A stretch of 48,751 nucleotides of DNA from Myxococcales bacterium. GTDB lineage: Bacteria; Myxococcota; Kuafuiibacteriia; Kuafuiibacteriales; Kuafuiibacteriaceae. The stretch spans positions 1 through 48,751 of the forward strand of contig JAHQVK010000061.1 in the NCBI GenBank assembly GCA_019634385.1. The letters are read 5' to 3'. The notes beneath the pieces are model-generated. The model searched no databases. It saw only the letters and a list, made by a program, of their open reading frames with translations, and was not told where the DNA came from. A program made the translations under genes and the position numbers. Shown here piece after piece: positions 8,180-14,429 of this stretch. Position 1 is the stretch's first letter. Each line of letters starts with the position of its first letter.

Positions 8180-9280
8180 ATGATCGTCGACCTACTTGTA
8201 CATCTAGAGACCGCAGAGGGAACGCTGGTAGAGCCGAGCGCGTTGATGGAAGCTGCCCAGTCCGCGGGATTGGACGGAATGGTTCTTAGCCGTTCGCAGA
8301 ACCTCAAACCGCAAATCAGTTCGTACCAACAAGCCGCTAAGCGGGCGGATATAGCCGTCTTCTGGGGAATCACCTACGTGACCAACCGCGGTTTGATACT
8401 CGCCATCTTGCCCAGTGGAGCGGATGATGATGGTTTGCCCTCTCCAAACGATACCGGAATTGATGCGCCGACGGCGATAAAAGCGGTAACTGAGCGCGGT
8501 GGGGTAACCATAGCACTTCGGCCCTATGACCGAGATGTCACTCGGCCTATGGGGGACTACTTGTTTGCCTTAGAGGGTTTGCATGCGTGCGAAGTTATGA
8601 GCGGACGGGCATCGGAAATTGCCAATGATCTTGCGCTTGAAGCAGCAAGTAATTTGGAAATGGCGTGCGTTGGTACCAGTGGTGCCCAGGGCCTCAGCGG
8701 TCTCGGAAAAGCAGCGACCTTACTTCGGCGTCCGGTTGAGGATGAAACTGGCCTGGTAGAGGTTATCAAGAGTGGAGACTGTTGGCCGATCGCATTCGTG
8801 GATCAGCTGCCCGATGAAGCGCGGTATGAAGGTCGAGGTAGGATGCCACCTCGCAGTTATCAAGGACGACACGGTGATCGCCGTGAGCGAGGTAGTGGTC
8901 ACGCGCCACGCCGTCAAGGCAGCGCTCCCGAGCGTCAAGGCAGCGCTCCCGAGCGTCGAGAGCGCTCTGATGGTCGTCGGCAGTCAATCTCCCAGAGTGC
9001 TGGCCGCGGCGGTCGAGGCGGTGAGCGCTCGTCCAGTGGCAGTGGGGGACGAAATGATGGACGGAGACGAAGTCAACGGTCGCGTAGCGGACCACGTTCC
9101 CCAATGAGGGTGACATCTGCACCGGAGCATGCTGATCGGCTTCCGGATGACTATGGGAATCGTATTCGGCGATACCGAGACGATGAACCGCCGGCACCAC
9201 CGGATGACATCGGAAATCGATTGGCACCGGGGGAGCGATCTCCCTTTCACGAGGTGCGTCACTCAGACACCGAGGACTAG
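8180..9280 (+). CDS. PHP-fold protein lacking metal ligands, with Arg/Gly/Ser-rich tail
   Basis: Residues 1-210 follow the PHP (polymerase and histidinol phosphatase) pattern: VDLLVHLETAEG at the usual DLHxHTxxSDG position, AGLDGMVLSRSQ at AGLDGIALTDH, ALRPYD at AHPYD and VGTSGAQGLSGLGKAATL at GSDAHxxxLGxxxT. Almost every metal-binding His/Asp of the family is replaced, so hydrolase activity is unlikely. Residues 215-366 are low complexity, rich in Arg, Gly, Ser and Pro with many RG/RR dipeptides. They include a 7-residue tandem repeat (RQGSAPE) encoded by 8912-8953. Such tails often bind RNA or other polyanions; the polyphosphate kinase gene lies immediately upstream. A TATAAT hexamer stands at 8095-8100, without a convincing -35. 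Function unknown. Confidence 0.75.
   Translation: MIVDLLVHLETAEGTLVEPSALMEAAQSAGLDGMVLSRSQNLKPQISSYQQAAKRADIAVFWGITYVTNRGLILAILPSGADDDGLPSPNDTGIDAPTAIKAVTERGGVTIALRPYDRDVTRPMGDYLFALEGLHACEVMSGRASEIANDLALEAASNLEMACVGTSGAQGLSGLGKAATLLRRPVEDETGLVEVIKSGDCWPIAFVDQLPDEARYEGRGRMPPRSYQGRHGDRRERGSGHAPRRQGSAPERQGSAPERRERSDGRRQSISQSAGRGGRGGERSSSGSGGRNDGRRRSQRSRSGPRSPMRVTSAPEHADRLPDDYGNRIRRYRDDEPPAPPDDIGNRLAPGERSPFHEVRHSDTED
8912..8953 (+). repeat. 21-nt in-frame tandem repeat in the PHP-like protein
   Basis: Two perfect 21-nt copies beginning CGTCAAGGCAGCG stand at 8912-8932 and 8933-8953. A third begins (CGTCGAG) and diverges. Each encodes RQGSAPE within the disordered tail. Confidence 0.9.
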
Positions 9281-9475
9281 GGCGTGTCTCTAACCGTCGG
9301 CGTGGAGTAACTGCGAGGTACCTAGGTTGTCTGAATGTGCAGACTCTAAAGAGGAGGTCAGCCATACCACCGTTAGCGGACTGAGAGGCCACCAATAAGA
9401 GGAGGGACGGTAGGCCACCCAGATACTCAGCTAGGCGAGGGACGAGTCGTGGGCTACGTCTGACCTTACAGAAAC

Positions 9476-9507
9476 AGCCTAAATTAACCAGCTGGTTGAT
9501 TTAGGCT
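9476..9507. repeat. 32-bp near-perfect palindrome
   Basis: The arms AGCCTAAAT and ATTTAGGCT flank the self-complementary centre AACCAGCTGGTT. Only one opposing pair (T/G) fails, so a nearly complete 16-bp stem or cruciform is possible. It is the first member of the hairpin chain. It is followed directly by ACAACC-ATC-GGTTGT (9513-9527) and GGTCTT/AAGACC (9529-9546). Confidence 0.85.
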
Positions 9508-9542
9508 GGAACACAACCATCGGTTGTTGGTCTTACAGCCAA

Positions 9543-9644
9543 GACCACTTGTATTGATTCTGCAAGAATCAACAAGTGGTCGCGCAGCGGGGCATAGCCC
9601 CGCGTAGAAGCAGGAACTTGGGTTCAACCCAAGTGATTTCTGCT
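9543..9644 (+). repeat. Three-hairpin element, copy 2 (best conserved)
   Basis: Hairpin 1 (9543-9581) pairs GACCACTT with AAGTGGTC and TTGATTCT with AGAATCAA. Hairpin 2 (9587-9603) is GCGGGGC-ATA-GCCCCGC. Hairpin 3 (9609-9644) pairs AGCAGGAA with TTTCTGCT and CTTGGGT with ACCCAAG, leaving a 3-nt TGA bulge. The same order occurs at 573-678, and hairpin 3 alone at 850-885. The frame GIAPRRSRNLGSTQVISA is open through both full copies, so a coding remnant, such as a transposase C-terminus, cannot be excluded. The compensatory changes among copies favour a structural role. Confidence 0.78.
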
Positions 9645-9809
9645 GTACCGTGGCTCGCCCCATCAGTGCGGAGCTTGTAGCGAAGAGCTGAGATAACCTG
9701 AACGTTGGGTCTTTGTAGTTAAGCGGACAGGAGAAAACCGAGGGGCGTGAACGTAGGTGTCTGGACTTTTAGGCTACTTTGGAGTTGATAATAATGCTGA
9801 AACCAGCTT

Positions 9810-12056
9810 CTAGGGTAAGTCTTTGTCGTAGCGTTGCCTGAGCAAATGCGCGGTGCATTCAGCAACACAAGTGGGATGATAGCCATACTCGTTGGCCAAG
9901 ATCGCTATGGTTTGTTTTGCAACTGCACGGAGTTCTTCTGACAGGTTGGTCTCCTCATCCATGTACATCAAAACGGCCTGTAGGTTTTTGGCAATAACGC
10001 GGCGCTGTTGCCGATAGTAGTTCTCCTCGATTCGTTCGATGTACTGCGGAAAAATTACGCGGTAGTTCGGCGTTTGTCCAGCATGCTCCAGTCCCCATGC
10101 TCCTATACGGCCGATGACTGCTTTTCGGAACTCGTCGCGGCTTTCTCTTTCTGCTAGCAACACTTCTTCGACTTCATCTAATAGGTCATGGTCCGGGTCC
10201 ATCATATGTCCGGTATACTGGTCGAGTAGCCGTTCTTTTTTGACCAACGCGGATACATGTCGGACGTAACGCTCGAATAGTTCGTCATAGCGGGTGCCCT
10301 CTACAAGGCCCATTGCATGACGGATTTCGTCGTCGTAGATGTCGAGCCACCAACTTTGAACCATGGCAACAAAGTTATCTGGCTGATGGTACCCGCGGTG
10401 AGGTTCGCGCCGAAGAAAGTCGTAGAGGCTTCGATCCGCCACCAGTTCCTGGAGTTCTTCAAAAATAGGCAAAGGTGTTAGGGACCGGTATTCTACGCGC
10501 TCTGCAGCTTTTTGGATGAGCGTTCGAATCTCGCGAGCAGAGGCACCCAGTTGACCTTCGTACAGAGGTGTCCCTCGATATTCGGTATATAGGTTGGCTA
10601 TTGCCCCCATAAGTTCTCGGGATTCGTTGGCACCAATCCAATTGGGTATTTTACCACAGTCGTATAGTTCTAGCTTCTCAGTGGGGGTCAGACGGGCCAC
10701 AAGATGGCGGAGTGAATCCGGATATCGATCGGAATCCGGGGCTTCGAGCCGGGTGAGGACCGCCCATCGGGCGGCAACTTCAACGACGTGCGGCGCAATA
10801 GGTTTGTTGATGGATGTGGATGTAATCTGATTTCGGTATATGGCTACCTCGTCCTGAAAAATGCGTAAGTAGGGTACGCGCACAAGTTCGATACGGCCTT
10901 TGAACGAGTTCCAGTCGGGATAGTCTTTGAATCCAAGCAGTTGCTTTTCATTTGATGAAGCAATCAGGAGCTGGTCGAGGACAACGTTAAACTGAGGCAG
11001 TGAGGCTGTGGCCTCTTCGCTGGTGGTGAGTAGATACTTAAAGGCCTCTACCGGTCGCTTGAGGAGATCAGAAAACTCGAGTAGGCCTCGGTTGGCGGAC
11101 ACCAATGGGCCAGATAGCTCATAGAGGGGTACGGTTTGTAGTGGCCGAGGCAGGTTGGCGATTGACCGGTCGGCTGTCAGCTGACGAGTCTCTGCGTCCA
11201 CGTGCATTTGTGGCTCAACGGTGGCGATGCCTTTTCCGTACTGGCGAGACAGGTAGAAACGTTCCACCTGAACGTGCCGCAAGACTTGTTCGTGATCGCC
11301 ATCATAGGCTAGTAGTAGAGCGTCATAGATGGCTTTGTCCCGTGGGGATAGATCACCATCAGTAATATATCTAGGTACCACAAACGCTGGATCTACCCGT
11401 TTTTCAGCCCTTAACTGTTCGATTAGCTCCAATCGGGCTGACTTGGGTAGAAAGAAAATTGGCGGCTCGCGAAGTTCACAGGGCAACCGAGCATCAATTT
11501 CATCGACCGGCAGATGAGCATAGCTTGGATTCTTGTTGGGTCTCGTATGCTCCCCACCAAAACCGAGGCGTCCCTTTTCGATGCGGTCCGTGGGAAAGAT
11601 CCAAGCATACGAATAGAGAGTCCCGTCGAGAGTCTGACTGTACGTCTCAAGCCCACTTTGGATACATCGAATCAGAGAGCTTTTGGCTGATCCATTGGGA
11701 CCGTGAAGCAGTATCAGCTTCGAAACTCGCCCTTCGCGGACAAAACCGCTGATCAAACGGTATATTTCTTCTTGGACCCGTTCTTGACCAGCTACCCGAC
11801 CTTGGCCCTCCGACCATGGTGCATCGAAAATTTTGTACCGAGTGACAGGGCCCGCTGGCAATTGCCTCTCCTCTTTACCGAAATAGTCAAAAACATCCTT
11901 TGTATATTGAGCTGCACTTCTGAGGTGTGGTTGAGGATTTTTGAGGAACAGCTCGAACCAAGCGTCAAAGGTCAGAAGCGTACGGTTCTCGGTGAATCGT
12001 TGTTTAACCCGCTTCGAAATGTGTTTTAGGCGATTGGAAGCTAGCAGTTCGGCCAC
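9810..12056 (-). CDS. prkA: PrkA-type AAA+ serine protein kinase
   Basis: This protein belongs to the PrkA/YeaG family: an N-terminal AAA+ module followed by a C-terminal region with weak kinase resemblance, linked in other bacteria to stress and nitrogen starvation responses. The Walker A motif GPNGSAKSS is at about 119-127, after the family-typical VAGQERVQEEIYRLI. Downstream it keeps PrkA segments such as FPTDRIEKGRLGFGG and LLTTSEEATASLPQFNVVLD. At 748 aa it is longer than the ~640-680 usual in E. coli or Bacillus. The start codon is GTG (GTGGCCGAA). The usual partners, a YeaH/DUF444 protein and SpoVR, are not adjacent, so it stands alone here. It converges with the PHP-like gene across the hairpin island. 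Confidence 0.9.
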   Translation of the reverse strand: MAELLASNRLKHISKRVKQRFTENRTLLTFDAWFELFLKNPQPHLRSAAQYTKDVFDYFGKEERQLPAGPVTRYKIFDAPWSEGQGRVAGQERVQEEIYRLISGFVREGRVSKLILLHGPNGSAKSSLIRCIQSGLETYSQTLDGTLYSYAWIFPTDRIEKGRLGFGGEHTRPNKNPSYAHLPVDEIDARLPCELREPPIFFLPKSARLELIEQLRAEKRVDPAFVVPRYITDGDLSPRDKAIYDALLLAYDGDHEQVLRHVQVERFYLSRQYGKGIATVEPQMHVDAETRQLTADRSIANLPRPLQTVPLYELSGPLVSANRGLLEFSDLLKRPVEAFKYLLTTSEEATASLPQFNVVLDQLLIASSNEKQLLGFKDYPDWNSFKGRIELVRVPYLRIFQDEVAIYRNQITSTSINKPIAPHVVEVAARWAVLTRLEAPDSDRYPDSLRHLVARLTPTEKLELYDCGKIPNWIGANESRELMGAIANLYTEYRGTPLYEGQLGASAREIRTLIQKAAERVEYRSLTPLPIFEELQELVADRSLYDFLRREPHRGYHQPDNFVAMVQSWWLDIYDDEIRHAMGLVEGTRYDELFERYVRHVSALVKKERLLDQYTGHMMDPDHDLLDEVEEVLLAERESRDEFRKAVIGRIGAWGLEHAGQTPNYRVIFPQYIERIEENYYRQQRRVIAKNLQAVLMYMDEETNLSEELRAVAKQTIAILANEYGYHPTCVAECTAHLLRQRYDKDLP

Positions 12057-12230
12057 TTCCTAGAACTAGCTTGGTCTGACTCTGTCGAAAAGAGATAACC
12101 CGTTATGAAAGGCTTCGGAATGTGGCTCCGGCGAGGTGGTCACGAGTCCACAGCGCTGCCTATAAAAGAGTTTGTGTCGCTCACGGACTACGGGTTGGTG
12201 TTTTGAGTGAGTTCGGCCAATGGCTGCCGC

Positions 12231-12497
12231 TCAGGGTTGGATCAGTGAGGTGAGTATCACAGCACCGGTGAACACCCCCAGGCAAATGAGACCAACCCAA
12301 ATCGTGAACGGGTCGATGCGGGTAGCTGCACTGAGCTGTTTTGCCGTTTCGCGTCCGGCATCGCTGAGTTTTTCGTTGTTGCTCAGTTGCTCAAAAATCT
12401 TTCTGGCCGCCACGTAATTCCCCTCCGCAAATGCCCGGATCGGCTGAGCTAGCGGGTCCTGAGGACTTCGTTTGGATTCAAACCCTGGGTTAGCCAT
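12231..12497 (-). CDS. Small tail-anchored membrane protein of unknown function
   Basis: An 88-residue ORF whose product has a soluble, helix-forming N-terminal part (about 15-55: PIRAFAEGNYVAARKIFEQLSN) resembling a single TPR-like helical pair, and one C-terminal transmembrane segment (about 62-86, WVGLICLGVFTGAVILTSLI). No signal peptide is seen, so a tail-anchored inner-membrane topology with a cytoplasmic N-terminus is likely. I recognise no family. It is divergent from mraZ, sharing the 165-bp region that carries the MraZ operator, and lies upstream of prkA on the same strand with a 174-bp gap. Confidence 0.6.
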   Translation of the reverse strand: MANPGFESKRSPQDPLAQPIRAFAEGNYVAARKIFEQLSNNEKLSDAGRETAKQLSAATRIDPFTIWVGLICLGVFTGAVILTSLIQP

Positions 12498-12544
12498 AGC
12501 GCCAATCTAGCGGTCCTGACCCCACCTGCCCATCGCAAAGATCG

Positions 12545-12560
12545 CAGTCTAGGCAGACTG
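12545..12560. promoter_or_regulatory. Inverted repeat just upstream of the mraZ promoter
   Basis: CAGTCT-AGGC-AGACTG is a perfect 6-bp inverted repeat that ends eight bases before the candidate -35 box. It could bind a dimeric regulator acting on mraZ or on the divergent small membrane protein gene. This is inferred from position and symmetry only. Confidence 0.4.
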
Positions 12561-12568
12561 TCAGATGG

Positions 12569-12597
12569 TTGACGGTCTCTGTCCTAGCTCCTAGCGT
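12569..12597 (+). promoter_or_regulatory. Candidate sigma-70 promoter of the dcw cluster
   Basis: TTGACG (12569-12574) and TAGCGT (12592-12597) are separated by 17 bases, the ideal spacing. The -10 box keeps only the T-A and final T of the consensus. The first MraZ box overlaps it, which fits autorepression. No other good promoter is visible before mraZ. Confidence 0.55.
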
Positions 12598-12620
12598 GGA
12601 GGAAAGTGGTAGAAAGTGGA
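12596..12620 (+). promoter_or_regulatory. MraZ operator: three GTGGW boxes with 10-bp period
   Basis: GTGGA (12596-12600), GTGGT (12606-12610) and GTGGA (12616-12620) are direct repeats separated by exactly five bases each. This is the arrangement known for MraZ operators (TGGGN repeats in E. coli, AAAGTG-type boxes in Mollicutes). They stand 43 bases before the mraZ ATG and overlap the predicted -10 and start site. The third box continues into an inverted repeat GTGG-ATC-CCAC. Autoregulation of the cluster by its first gene product is the natural reading. Confidence 0.75.
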
Positions 12621-12662
12621 TCCCACTCCCAAAGAACAAGTCGGCTCATGTGAGGATTGACC

Positions 12663-13115
12663 ATGTTCAAAGGGCAGTACGAGCACGCTCTGGACGCCAA
12701 GGGGCGTGTTGCTTTGCCGGCTGCCTTTCGTCGAGACCTGAGCGAGCAAGGAGATGAATTGCTGGTTGTTACACCTCACATACAAGCACCTTGTTTGGTG
12801 GCCTATCCGAGGTCAGAATGGTTGCGGTTTGAGGATAAGGTAGCAGCCCTGTCCCAATTTGATGCGAGTGCAACTCAGCTGCGTCGTCTGGTGGTTGGTC
12901 GGGCCCTAGACTGCTCTATGGATAAGACTGGTCGGATCTTACTCCCGACAACAATCCGAAAAGTCGCAGAGATTGAAAAGACTCTGGTTTGGGTAGGTCA
13001 GCTTCGTTGGATTGAAATATGGTCACCAGCCTACCTCAATGGCGTTGCGCCAATGGAAGCGAATGTTCCGGTAACGGAGCAAACGCTAGAGAAGTTGACG
13101 GAGTTGGGGTTGTAG
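12663..13115 (+). CDS. mraZ: Transcriptional regulator MraZ
   Basis: MraZ is an AbrB-fold, ring-forming DNA-binding repressor encoded first in most dcw clusters. Both SpoVT/AbrB-like repeats are present: FKGQYEHALDAKGRVALPAAFR at the N-terminus, and residues about 80-125 containing SMDKTGRILLPTTIRK, each with the DxxGRxxLP signature. The ORF could begin at a TTG at 12657, but the ATG at 12663 is preceded by GAGGA at a good distance. That gives 150 aa, the usual length. Its own operator boxes lie just upstream. rsmH follows after 7 bases. Confidence 0.95.
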   Translation: MFKGQYEHALDAKGRVALPAAFRRDLSEQGDELLVVTPHIQAPCLVAYPRSEWLRFEDKVAALSQFDASATQLRRLVVGRALDCSMDKTGRILLPTTIRKVAEIEKTLVWVGQLRWIEIWSPAYLNGVAPMEANVPVTEQTLEKLTELGL

Positions 13116-13122
13116 GTGCCCG

Positions 13123-14073
13123 ATGGCTGACGTGCATACATCGGTTCTGTTGAACGAAACCGTAGAGGCTCTGCTGCCCAGAGACGGTGGCATTTACTTG
13201 GATGCGACTTGTGGCCTTGGAGGGCATAGTGAACGTTTGCTCGCGCGGTGTGGTCCCAGCGGACGGGTATTGTCTGTTGATCGGGATCCGGAGGCCATTG
13301 GGCATGCTCGTCAACGACTAGCTCCCTTCGGAGAGCGAAGCATGATTGTTCAGGGACACTTTTCGGCGTTAGCGGAGTTGGCGGTGCAGATCGATTGGGT
13401 ACCGGCTGACGGTGTGCTTGTGGATTTGGGTGTATCATCTCTGCAGTTAGATACGGCGGATCGTGGCTTTAGCTTCATGAAAAACGGGCCGCTCGATATG
13501 CGAATGGGTCCTGAGGTGGGACTTAGCGCTATCGATTTGCTCCAGCAACTAGATGTATCTAGCTTGGCGGCCATCCTTCGGGAGTTAGGGGAAGAGCGCT
13601 TTGCAGTCAAAGTTGCTCGGGCGATTATAACTGCTAGGGACGCTGGCGAATTACGGACGACCGGTGACTTAGCTGCCGTAGTTGAACGAGTGCTTGGGGG
13701 GCGTCGGGGCGCTACTCATCCGGCAACACGGACCTTTCAAGCTCTTCGGATGGCGGTGAACCGTGAGCTCGATGAACTTCGCGCTCTTCTTGACCGGTTA
13801 CCTTTTCTCGTTCGTCCCGGTGGTCGAGTGGCGATCATATCCTTTCATAGTTTAGAAGATCGTCTGGTTAAACTCTCGTTTCTTGGACCGAAGCCAACAG
13901 ACTTTCCTCGGGGGTTACCGGTGGAGCCTCCATCGATTGTGGGACCGTGGAAAGTTATTACAAAAAAGCCTAAGGTGCCTTCCGAGGTTGAATTAGCCGC
14001 TAATCCCCGCTCGCGAAGCGCCAAACTACGGGTTGCGGAGCGGCGAATGACTACTGATGAAGGGGAGCGTTAA
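13123..14073 (+). CDS. rsmH: 16S rRNA m4C1402 N4-methyltransferase RsmH
   Basis: RsmH (MraW) methylates N4 of C1402 in the ribosomal P site using S-adenosylmethionine. The family hallmarks are present: HTSVLLNETVEALLP near the start, the SAM-binding motif LDATCGLGGHSERLL (about 26-40), VLVDLGVSSLQLDTADRGFSF with the conserved DLGVSS, MRMG, and FHSLEDRLVK near residue 240. Length 316 aa matches the family. It sits between mraZ and ftsL, as is standard. Its stop overlaps the ftsL ATG by one base, indicating coupled translation. Confidence 0.97.
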   Translation: MADVHTSVLLNETVEALLPRDGGIYLDATCGLGGHSERLLARCGPSGRVLSVDRDPEAIGHARQRLAPFGERSMIVQGHFSALAELAVQIDWVPADGVLVDLGVSSLQLDTADRGFSFMKNGPLDMRMGPEVGLSAIDLLQQLDVSSLAAILRELGEERFAVKVARAIITARDAGELRTTGDLAAVVERVLGGRRGATHPATRTFQALRMAVNRELDELRALLDRLPFLVRPGGRVAIISFHSLEDRLVKLSFLGPKPTDFPRGLPVEPPSIVGPWKVITKKPKVPSEVELAANPRSRSAKLRVAERRMTTDEGER

Positions 14074-14429
14074 TGAGTCCGAAGCCAAAACATCGTCTTC
14101 AAAGATTTATTCTTCCCCGGAGACTTGGTCCGTTTGGAACTGTGCTTACGTTTTTTGCTCCGGTGGTGGCCTCAGCGGTGCTCTTAGTTTGGGCTAGAGT
14201 GACCGCGGTTCAACTGGGATATGAGTTGGCTCGGACTCAGGCTGCTCTACAAAAGCTAGAAGAGCAGAACAGGGTCATTGCAACCCAGGTGATTGTGCTC
14301 CGATCGCCAGATCGTCTTCGTCGCATCGCAGTTCGACGATTTGGGCTTAAGGCTCCGTCAGCGGAGCAAGTGGTGGTACCTCGAAGCGTTGTTCCTTCTG
14401 AGCACCGAAGAAAGGCCACGCGTCGATGA
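14073..14429 (+). CDS. ftsL: Cell division protein FtsL-like
   Basis: A small bitopic protein in the FtsL position. It has a basic N-terminus (about 1-20), one membrane segment (about 23-45, FGTVLTFFAPVVASAVLLVWARV) and a periplasmic coiled coil (about 48-75, with regular Leu/Ile spacing: LARTQAALQKLEEQNRVIATQV). A tail containing RSPDRLRRIAVRRFGLKAPS, which is typical of FtsL, follows. FtsL links FtsB and FtsQ and activates FtsWI. The call rests on topology, length (118 aa) and position between rsmH and ftsI. Its stop codon overlaps the ftsI start (ATGA). Confidence 0.85.
   Translation: MSPKPKHRLQRFILPRRLGPFGTVLTFFAPVVASAVLLVWARVTAVQLGYELARTQAALQKLEEQNRVIATQVIVLRSPDRLRRIAVRRFGLKAPSAEQVVVPRSVVPSEHRRKATRR

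Larger units (their letters stand above)
9281..9809. other. Second hairpin-rich intergenic island between convergent genes
   Basis: The PHP-like gene (plus) and the prkA-like gene (minus) converge on this 529-bp stretch, which has no credible ORF. It starts with the 15-nt word shared with 97-111 (9275-9289, overlapping the stop codon of the preceding gene). It has an imperfect inverted repeat GTAGGCCAC/GTGGGCTAC (9410-9418 and 9449-9457) and then an almost unbroken chain of hairpins from 9476 to 9644. Nothing is recognisable in 9650-9809. It could serve as a bidirectional transcript end, encode a structured RNA, or be a relic of a mobile element. Confidence 0.6.

Noticed and set aside
8766..9395. 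209-codon minus-strand ORF
   Set aside because: It is antisense to the PHP-like gene, mostly its Arg-rich tail, where GC-rich repeats keep all frames open; no domain seen.
13031..13438. 135-codon minus-strand ORF
   Set aside because: It is a shadow of the mraZ/rsmH junction; both plus-strand genes are certain.
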